Assembly (NCBI GenBank): GCA_021808425.1
Contig: JAKBBS010000217.1
Location: 1-5,562 of the forward strand
Direction of reading: 5' to 3'
From: Actinomycetes bacterium
GTDB lineage: Bacteria; Actinomycetota; Acidimicrobiia; Acidimicrobiales; Palsa-688
DNA: 5,562 nucleotides
Shown: positions 1 through 4,213 of the stretch, piece by piece
Layout: each line of letters starts with the position of its first letter
Numbering within the stretch: position 1 is the stretch's first letter
Notes under the pieces: generated by a model
Databases searched by the model: none
Told to the model about the DNA's origin: nothing
What the model saw: the letters and a program-made list of their open reading frames with translations, nothing else
Translations under genes and position numbers: made by a program

Positions 1-122
1 TGCGTCGTCCCTACAGGGTGGACATGGCCAAGTTGCTTCCGGTCATGTACGCCGGACTTGCGGTGATAGCGGTCTTTGCGATCGGGTCGATGTTCATCGA
101 CCTGCGCAGCCTCGCCAGCTAG
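1..122 (+). CDS. C-terminal end of a RIP (site-2, M50B) metalloprotease, 5' truncated
   Basis: An open frame enters from the left edge (first whole codon at 3) and ends at TAG 120-122, giving 38 residues that begin RRPYRVDMAKLLPVMYAGL and end DLRSLAS. There is one hydrophobic segment (about LLPVMYAGLAVIAVFAIGSM) followed by a short tail. As I recall the family, actinobacterial Rip1/RseP proteins end with a 'V-D-x-x-K-L-M/L-P-x-x-Y' motif, a last membrane helix and a short tail. The match to VDMAKLLPVMY, together with ispG downstream (dxr-rip1-ispG is a common actinobacterial order), supports the call. Such proteases cut transmembrane anti-sigma factors or other membrane substrates inside the bilayer. 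The HExxH active site and PDZ domain would lie outside the window, so catalytic competence cannot be judged. It could be another polytopic membrane protein; the call rests on about 20 residues plus context. Confidence 0.6.
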   Translation, partial: RRPYRVDMAKLLPVMYAGLAVIAVFAIGSMFIDLRSLAS

Positions 123-127
123 GCAGG

Positions 128-144
128 TCCCGCCGTGGCCGGGA
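128..144. terminator. Possible shared hairpin between converging genes
   Basis: TCCCG (128-132) and CGGGA (140-144) form a 5-bp stem with a 7-nt loop. It lies in the 28-bp gap between the stop of the upstream membrane gene (122) and the stop of the opposite-strand gene (151). A hairpin here could serve both converging transcripts, but there is no T-run on either side and the stem is short, so this is weak. Confidence 0.22.
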
Positions 145-150
145 GTAGGC

Positions 151-1992
151 TCAGCCCCCGTTCGTGTTACCGCCAGTGGTGGTGGTGGTCGTGGAGGGCG
201 GGGGCGCAGAGGCCACCGTGAGGTAGAGCAGGATCGACTGCGTACCCCCCACAGTGTCAGTTACCGTGACTCGCACGTTGAAGTTGCCCGCGCTAAGCGG
301 AGTACCAGACAGGATGCCGGCGTTCGGATCTAGGGACATCCCCTGTGGCAGCCCGGCTGCGGCCCAGGTGTAGAAGGAGATGCCTGATATGACATTCGGG
401 ACACCTCCTGTCGCCTGGAGGGTGACAGGGGAGTAGGCCACGGTCGCAGTCGCCGGGAGAAGTGTGATCGGGACGATCGTCGGCGGGGATGCAACGAGGA
501 GCGTTTCGGTCGCGGAGACGGTGTTGCCGGCACCGTCGGTAGCGGTGAGGGTCACCGGGTACGAGCCTGTCTCGGTCGGGCTGCCGCTGAATGAGCCGGT
601 CGGGGCGAGACCGACCCCGAGGGGAAGTCCGGTAGCCGACCAGGTGTAGCCGCTTCCGCTTCCCCCGCTAGCGTTTAGGGACGCGTGGTAGGCGACGCCT
701 AGGTCCGCTCCGGGCAGGGAGGTGGGAGTGATGACCAGCTGCGGCAGCGAACCGACGTTGAGGGCGAGATTCACGCTCGAGGTGAGGCCTTCGCTGTCTT
801 GGACGCTTACGGTGACCGGATAGGAACCGGGGGCGAGGGAGAGCGCGTGGCCGCCTGTCGAGATGGTCGCGAGCGCCGAAGTGCCGGTTACGGAAAGGTT
901 CGCGAGGCTGGGGCCGGAGATGCTCCACGTGTAGGGTCCGGTTCCGCCTGAGAGCTCAACTGCGGTCGAGTAAGAGTCATTTGAGCTGGCGGCCGGGAGT
1001 GAGGTGGTCGTGACGGTTGGCGCCGGGTTGACGACCACCGTGTCGGTCTGGTTCCCGGTGACGCCGTGGGCGTCGGTCACCCTGACGTCGAAGGTGAAAG
1101 TGCCGGTCGAGGTTGGCGTTCCCGACGAGAATGCGTCGAGGCACTGCGGGGCATCCGTGCACTTCGGGTTCGTCACGCCAGGCGGAAGGGACCCCGAAGC
1201 GATCGACCAGCTGTAGTTGGGGACGCCGCTGTACTCGCTTATCACCCACGTAGCTTGATACGGAGCACCGACGTCGACGCTGTCGGGCACGGAGGCTTTC
1301 GGTGTGAATCCGGGCGGGTTGGCGAGGTTGAGGTTGGGGCTGTAGAGGATCGGCGCCCCGACCACGGCGAGCGGCACCGCAGCTTCGGTGGTGTCGCCTT
1401 GCGAATCGGTCACCACGAACAGCGGCGCGCTGGCGCCCGCACCGCCCGCTGTCGGAGTTCCGGCGATAGTCCCCGAGGCGCTCAGAGACAGGCCCGCGGG
1501 AAGGCCGCCGGACGGGACGCTCCACGAGACACCGCCCGACGCTCCCGCCGCCTGCAGGCTGGCGGAATACGGTTGCCCGACCTCGGCCGGCGGGAGCGAC
1601 GTCGTGGTGATCGCCAGGGCTGAAGATACTTGCCCCGAGGTAAATCCGCTCGAAGGCGTTCCGAGCTGCGTGAACGTTGTCCCGGAAGTCACTGCCGACG
1701 GATCGGTGGACTGCGAGGTGGTGGCAGATCCGGAGGTCGTCGAAGATTGCGTCGTCGAACTGTTCGATCCGCTGGCCCCTGACGTGCTTTTCGCCGAGCG
1801 GCCCCCGCCCGACGAAGATGCGACCTTCGCGGACGAGGATTGCGACTTCGGGCTGGATGGCAGAACTATCGCCAGAAGGACAACGACCGCTACAAGCCCC
1901 AGTCCAGCGGAGAGGAACCACCAGCGAAACCTTGACCACACTGACGGTTGCACTGGATTCCAGGTGGAGCTTTCCACGACGTCCGCTTTCAT
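151..1992 (-). CDS. Membrane-anchored putative Ig-domain repeat (He_PIG-like) surface protein
   Basis: This 613-residue protein is probably extracytoplasmic. Residues 1-25 form a short N-terminus with R21 and R23, 26-44 a single hydrophobic helix (FLSAGLGLVAVVVLLAIVL) without a cleavage-type site, and 46-120 a Ser/Thr/Gly linker. About five Ig-like units follow: roughly 127-212, 213-323, 324-414, 417-502 and 503-595. Units tend to open with '(T)SLP-x-A...Y', carry 'Y-x-W-S/A' mid-domain, then 'SGTP-x-x-x-G' and 'V-x-V-T-D-x-x-G'; domain 3 lacks a clear GTP motif. The tail (597-613) is PPP, a run of Thr, then Gly/Asn. These are hallmarks of the putative Ig family He_PIG (cadherin-like beta-sandwiches). 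The inferred topology is N-in/C-out, a surface adhesin, binding or structural protein with unknown ligand; no enzymatic domain is visible. The first in-frame ATG after an upstream TAG is used; it has no obvious Shine-Dalgarno. It converges on the protease gene and diverges from ispG. Confidence 0.78.
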   Translation of the reverse strand: MKADVVESSTWNPVQPSVWSRFRWWFLSAGLGLVAVVVLLAIVLPSSPKSQSSSAKVASSSGGGRSAKSTSGASGSNSSTTQSSTTSGSATTSQSTDPSAVTSGTTFTQLGTPSSGFTSGQVSSALAITTTSLPPAEVGQPYSASLQAAGASGGVSWSVPSGGLPAGLSLSASGTIAGTPTAGGAGASAPLFVVTDSQGDTTEAAVPLAVVGAPILYSPNLNLANPPGFTPKASVPDSVDVGAPYQATWVISEYSGVPNYSWSIASGSLPPGVTNPKCTDAPQCLDAFSSGTPTSTGTFTFDVRVTDAHGVTGNQTDTVVVNPAPTVTTTSLPAASSNDSYSTAVELSGGTGPYTWSISGPSLANLSVTGTSALATISTGGHALSLAPGSYPVTVSVQDSEGLTSSVNLALNVGSLPQLVITPTSLPGADLGVAYHASLNASGGSGSGYTWSATGLPLGVGLAPTGSFSGSPTETGSYPVTLTATDGAGNTVSATETLLVASPPTIVPITLLPATATVAYSPVTLQATGGVPNVISGISFYTWAAAGLPQGMSLDPNAGILSGTPLSAGNFNVRVTVTDTVGGTQSILLYLTVASAPPPSTTTTTTGGNTNGG

Positions 1993-2035
1993 TTGATGGA
2001 GCGTTAGCTAAAATGTCGGTAAGAATAGAATGAAA

Positions 2036-2057
2036 AAGACTTAAGAAACGTCTTAAG
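2036..2057. repeat. Paired CTTAAG palindromes, possible operator
   Basis: CTTAAG occurs at 2040-2045 and again at 2052-2057 with 6 bp between. Each copy is itself palindromic, so the pair is both a direct and an inverted repeat. An alternative arm pair is AAGAC (2036-2040) with GTCTT (2050-2054). It lies 44-65 bp upstream of the minus-strand start codon, where a regulator of that gene could bind. The sequence shows the symmetry; a regulatory role is inference. Confidence 0.35.
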
Positions 2058-2090
2058 GCGCTGAAGGCCGCGAGAGATAACGGGCTTCTC

Positions 2091-2112
2091 GTGACGGTCA
2101 CCTAAATGTAAT
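2091..2112 (+). promoter_or_regulatory. GTGAC-G-GTCAC palindrome beside a -10-like box, candidate ispG promoter/operator
   Basis: A perfect 11-bp palindrome, GTGACGGTCAC, occupies 2091-2101. Five bases downstream is TGTAAT (2107-2112), five of six matches to the sigma-70-type -10 consensus. The expected -35 position (about 2084-2090) reads CTTCTC or similar, a poor match. If the box is used, transcription would begin near 2119 and give an ispG leader of about 75 nt, with the palindrome in the promoter spacer, a typical repressor site. The palindrome is certain; promoter assignment is tentative. Confidence 0.35.
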
Positions 2113-2120
2113 GGAAGAAC

Positions 2121-2160
2121 CAGCTGGCGCAAGTCGGCAGCAGGCAACCTGCGACAGCTG
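2121..2160 (+). promoter_or_regulatory. Possible bulged stem in the ispG 5' leader
   Basis: The 13 contiguous bases CCTGCGACAGCTG (2148-2160) can pair with three upstream blocks in order: CAGG (2141-2144), GTCG (2133-2136) and CAGCT (2121-2125). The loop is CAA (2145-2147), with two bulges on the 5' side (2126-2132 and 2137-2140). It ends 33 nt before the ispG ATG. No T-run follows, so it is not an obvious intrinsic terminator. It could be a 5' UTR structure or chance pairing in GC-rich DNA. Confidence 0.3.
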
Positions 2161-2193
2161 CTTTCAGTGGAACCCTCCCGGTAGCCTGGAGCC

Positions 2194-3429
2194 ATGACGA
2201 CAGGCCCGACCAGTTTCCCAAGGCGCCCCACCCGCCAGGTGATGGTGGGCTCGGTACCAGTCGGGGGAGGCGCGCCGATAACCGTCCAGTCCATGACCAC
2301 GACCAAGACGGCGGACGTCGACGGGACCCTCGCTCAGATCTATGCCCTCAAAGCCGCAGGAGCCGACATAGTCCGCTGCACCTGTAACGAGAGGGCCGCA
2401 GCGGAAGGTTTGGCGAGGATCGTTCCGAGAAGCCCGGTTCCTATCGTCGCTGACATCCATTTCCACGTTGAGATGGCGCTTGCTGCGCTGGAGGCGGGCG
2501 TGCATTGCCTGCGCCTCAACCCCGGCAACCTTCGAAAAGCCGACGAGATACGCCTCGTTGCGCGGGAATGCAAGGACCGCGGTGTCCCGGTCCGGATAGG
2601 TGTCAACGCAGGTTCCCTCGATCCTCGCCTCATGGAGAAGCATGGTGGTGCGACGCCTGAAGCGCTGGTCGAGTCGGCGCAGATCGAGCTCGGCTTGTTC
2701 GCGGAGGAGGGATTCGACGACGTCAAGATATCGGTGAAGGCGTCAAACGTACCTTTGATGATCGAGGCGTACCGCCAGCTCGCCGAGGTGACGGACCACC
2801 CGCTTCACCTGGGGGTCACGGAGGCGGGACCCCCGCCGGCAGGCGTGATCAAGAGCACAGCGGGTATCGCGACGTTGCTCGGCGAAGGTATCGGCGACAC
2901 CATTCGCTACTCGCTTACCACCGATCCCGTGGAAGAGGCCAAGGCGGGCCGGACTCTGCTCGAGGCGCTCGGGCTTCGCAAGCGGTCGTCGGTCGACCTG
3001 ATCGCCTGCCCTGCATGCGGGCGTGCCGAGATCGACGTGTACAAAGTCGCCCAGGAGGCCCAGGCGGCTTTCGAGAATCGCCAGATACCGCTTCAGATCG
3101 CTGTCATGGGTTGTGTGGTCAACGGACCGGGGGAGGCGCGGTCCGCGGACCTCGGAATTGCCGCTGGGCGTCGTCGGGGGCACCTTTTCATCCAGGGCCA
3201 GATCGTGAGGGTAGTTCCCGAAGCGGAAATGGTGACGGCGCTCGTCGAAGAGGCTGAGAAGCTCATGGCGGAGGGATTCGAGGCTCGCCTTGCTGCTGCG
3301 GACTCGACGGCTGCAGCCGAAGCCGAGGCCGACAGGAGGGCGCTTCTCGGCGACAAGGGGTCCGACGCCAACCACTCGGAGGAAAGGATCGACTTGATAA
3401 CCAAGCGTCTCGCCGATCCGCCAAGCTAG
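2194..3429 (+). CDS. ispG: 4-hydroxy-3-methylbut-2-enyl diphosphate synthase (IspG/GcpE)
   Basis: IspG is a cytosolic [4Fe-4S] enzyme that reductively opens 2-C-methyl-D-erythritol 2,4-cyclodiphosphate to HMBPP, the penultimate step of the MEP isoprenoid pathway. The 411-residue product shows the family pattern: RRPTRQVMVGSVPVGGGAPI (10-29), VQSMTTTKTADV (31-42), VADIHFH (85-91) and LRLNPGN (106-112) in the TIM-barrel part, then a C-terminal cluster domain with C272-x2-C275 (CPACGR), C307 and E314 (MGCVVNGPGE), the four expected cluster ligands. The family core ends near residue 365. The remaining 45 or so residues are an Ala/Glu/Asp-rich extension compared with the roughly 370-residue E. coli enzyme. 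An in-frame TAG at 2182-2184 makes ATG 2194 the earliest ATG. GGAG (2188-2191) is only two bases away, so the ribosome site is poor. It diverges from the Ig-repeat gene and lies near the protease remnant, consistent with an actinobacterial MEP cluster. Confidence 0.97.
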   Translation: MTTGPTSFPRRPTRQVMVGSVPVGGGAPITVQSMTTTKTADVDGTLAQIYALKAAGADIVRCTCNERAAAEGLARIVPRSPVPIVADIHFHVEMALAALEAGVHCLRLNPGNLRKADEIRLVARECKDRGVPVRIGVNAGSLDPRLMEKHGGATPEALVESAQIELGLFAEEGFDDVKISVKASNVPLMIEAYRQLAEVTDHPLHLGVTEAGPPPAGVIKSTAGIATLLGEGIGDTIRYSLTTDPVEEAKAGRTLLEALGLRKRSSVDLIACPACGRAEIDVYKVAQEAQAAFENRQIPLQIAVMGCVVNGPGEARSADLGIAAGRRRGHLFIQGQIVRVVPEAEMVTALVEEAEKLMAEGFEARLAAADSTAAAEAEADRRALLGDKGSDANHSEERIDLITKRLADPPS

Positions 3430-3436
3430 GAAGGGT

Positions 3437-3452
3437 AGGCGGGCTCCCGCCT
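3437..3452 (+). terminator. Hairpin terminator candidate after ispG
   Basis: AGGCGGG-CT-CCCGCCT is a perfect inverted repeat beginning 8 bp after the ispG stop, most simply a 6-bp GC stem with loop GCTC. No T-run follows. Such T-less hairpins are common in high-GC actinobacteria, but efficiency cannot be read from sequence. A second, weaker GGCGG/CCGCC pair lies at 3474-3485. Confidence 0.5.
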
Positions 3453-3480
3453 CCCGGCTAAGGCCCACTTTCGGGCGGTC

Positions 3481-3509
3481 CCGCCTTCCAGCAGTAACCG
3501 CCTTCCAGC
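3481..3509 (+). repeat. Two exact 12-bp direct repeats (CCGCCTTCCAGC)
   Basis: CCGCCTTCCAGC occurs at 3481-3492 and 3498-3509, separated by AGTAA, so the period is 17 bp. The first eight bases recur at 3545-3552 in the 5' arm of the leader hairpin. The repeats lie just upstream of the proposed rimP promoter and could be tandem activator sites or residue of a local duplication. The repetition is seen directly; the role is unknown. Confidence 0.6.
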
Positions 3510-3530
3510 GGCGCCCACGGGTTGCCGGGG

Positions 3531-3536
3531 TATAGT
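3531..3536 (+). promoter_or_regulatory. Candidate -10 box for the rimP-nusA operon
   Basis: TATAGT matches five of six bases of TATAAT and stands out in a GC-rich stretch. No TTGACA-like box is present at the expected distance (around 3508-3513 is GC-rich). Initiation about 7 bases downstream would fall at about 3543, exactly where the first leader hairpin begins, giving a 5' leader of about 155 nt before rimP. Confidence 0.4.
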
Positions 3537-3542
3537 ATGTGG

Positions 3543-3564
3543 GGCCGCCTTCGTGGAGGCGGCC
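3543..3564 (+). promoter_or_regulatory. First leader hairpin upstream of rimP
   Basis: GGCCGCCT (3543-3550) pairs perfectly with AGGCGGCC (3557-3564), an 8-bp GC stem with loop TCGTGG. If the TATAGT box is the promoter, the transcript would begin with this stem, which could protect the 5' end or take part in leader folding. No T-run follows, so it is not a standard terminator. Confidence 0.5.
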
Positions 3565-3567
3565 GAA

Positions 3568-3611
3568 CGGGCGTGGGTAGCTCCTGTCTACTGCAGGACG
3601 CCCGCGCTTTT
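3568..3611 (+). terminator. Second leader hairpin with T-tract: possible attenuator of rimP-nusA
   Basis: CGGGCGT (3568-3574) pairs with ACGCCCG (3598-3604), a 7-bp stem; three bases later comes TTTT (3608-3611). The 23-nt enclosed region offers two mutually exclusive small stems: GTAG (3577-3580)/CTAC (3588-3591), or CCTG (3583-3586)/CAGG (3594-3597). A GC stem followed by a short U-run 87 nt before the rimP start resembles an intrinsic terminator in a leader. The nusA operon of E. coli has a long regulated leader, and NusA itself affects termination at such hairpins, so autoregulation is a reasonable inference, not shown here. Confidence 0.42.
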
Positions 3612-3636
3612 GTATTGCAGGCCAGTTGACCCCGTA

Positions 3637-3652
3637 GCTGCGCTCCCGCAGC
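3637..3652 (+). promoter_or_regulatory. Third leader hairpin upstream of rimP
   Basis: GCTGCG (3637-3642) pairs perfectly with CGCAGC (3647-3652) around loop CTCC. It ends 25 nt before the rimP Shine-Dalgarno. It is compact and leaves the ribosome site single-stranded, so any role would be in leader folding rather than direct occlusion. Confidence 0.42.
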
Positions 3653-3677
3653 GACGATCCTGTTGTCACGAGTCCCG

Positions 3678-3685
3678 AAAGGAGG
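3678..3685 (+). promoter_or_regulatory. Strong ribosome binding site of rimP
   Basis: AAAGGAGG is nearly the full anti-16S complement. Its spacing to ATG 3698 is 12 nt, slightly long, with a second purine run (GGAAGGGAAG) in between. It fixes the rimP start and contrasts with the poor sites of ispG and the Ig-repeat gene. Confidence 0.85.
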
Positions 3686-3697
3686 AAGGGAAGAAAA

Positions 3698-4213
3698 ATG
3701 GGCGTTTCACCCGAAGACATCGCTGCCCTAGTCGAACCGCCCCTTTCCTCCTCAGGCCTACATCTGTGGGACATTGAAATGACCCGAGACGCCCTCCGAA
3801 TCTTCATTGATGTGGACGGCGGGATCGATCTCGACTCCCTGTCGAGTGCAGCTAGAGGCGTGATCGCCCCCATCCTCGACGCGCATCCCGACCTTACTCC
3901 GGAGGGCAGCTTCCACCTCGAAGTGTCAAGCCCCGGAATCGAGCGTAAGCTGCGGCGGCCCGAGCATTTCGATCGCTACGTCGGGACAGAGATCGCCCTC
4001 AAGACCAGGTTGGAGATAGCCGGAAGCCGTAGGCACAGAGGGATCCTGGTGGCGGCTGGCCCTGACGGCGTGCGCCTCGAGGCAGGCAGCCCGCCCGTCG
4101 AGATGCTCTTCGAATACGACGACATCGACTGGGCTCGCACGGTCGCTTCGTGGAACACCACGACGAAGCCCAATTCGACCGTATCCACCGAGGCGAAGGA
4201 AGCCGCGCAATGA
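3698..4213 (+). CDS. rimP: Ribosome maturation factor RimP
   Basis: RimP binds the 30S precursor in the cytoplasm and is needed for late small-subunit maturation. The 171-residue product has the two-domain layout: an N-terminal alpha/beta domain (about 1-83) with LHLWDIEMTRDALRIFID (21-38) and the family signature FHLEVSSPGIERKLRRPEHF (72-91), then an Sm-like beta-barrel domain (about 92-150) with YVGTEIALKTR (94-104) and the late FEYDDIDWARTV (138-149). A polar tail of about 20 residues follows. The length is within or slightly above the family range (about 150-180). The start is set by the strong AAAGGAGG site. Its stop overlaps the nusA start (ATGA), as is usual for this operon. It lies behind a 268-bp structured intergenic region that probably contains its promoter. 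Confidence 0.96.
   Translation: MGVSPEDIAALVEPPLSSSGLHLWDIEMTRDALRIFIDVDGGIDLDSLSSAARGVIAPILDAHPDLTPEGSFHLEVSSPGIERKLRRPEHFDRYVGTEIALKTRLEIAGSRRHRGILVAAGPDGVRLEAGSPPVEMLFEYDDIDWARTVASWNTTTKPNSTVSTEAKEAAQ

Larger units (their letters stand above)
1993..2193. other. Divergent intergenic region between the Ig-repeat gene and ispG
   Basis: This stretch separates two divergent start codons and should hold promoters for both. It is AT-richer than the flanking genes, especially 2003-2057. No clear -35/-10 pair stands out for the minus-strand gene; TATTCT (reverse complement of 2022-2027) is a poor -10 candidate. The distinct elements (the CTTAAG pair, the GTGAC palindrome with a -10-like box, and the leader stem) are listed separately. 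Confidence 0.7.

Noticed and set aside
977..2101. Long open frames overlapping the Ig-repeat gene in other frames (for example 977-2101 minus, 1066-1623 plus, 1388-1996 plus)
   Set aside because: They overlap the He_PIG-like reading frame, give Arg/Pro/Ala-rich products with no recognisable domain, and are expected in GC-rich DNA where stop codons are scarce.
2133..2152. GGCAACC-containing stem near ispG that recalls SAM riboswitch core sequence
   Set aside because: Only the short GGCAACC match is present; the surrounding helices and the conserved junction of SAM-I or SAM-IV riboswitches are absent, and ispG is not a methionine or SAM gene.
3537..3629. Small upstream frame of 30 codons in the rimP leader, a possible leader peptide
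   Set aside because: Its ATG overlaps the TATAGT box and would lie upstream of the predicted transcript start; there is no ribosome site and the peptide is Gly/Arg-rich without a run of any regulatory amino acid.
3430..3697. Possible tRNA gene upstream of rimP, as with metY in E. coli
   Set aside because: No TTCRANY-type T-loop with matching acceptor, D and anticodon arms could be assembled; the hairpins present have the wrong sizes and order.
2743..3873. 376-residue minus-strand open frame across ispG and the rimP leader
   Set aside because: It is antisense to a certain ispG, spans the hairpin-rich intergenic region, has an Arg-rich composition and shows no family motif.
4150..4209. Upstream in-frame ATG extending NusA by 20 residues
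   Set aside because: The added residues are non-conserved and the ATG lies 60 bp inside rimP; ATG 4210 gives the usual ATGA coupling and a proper ribosome site.
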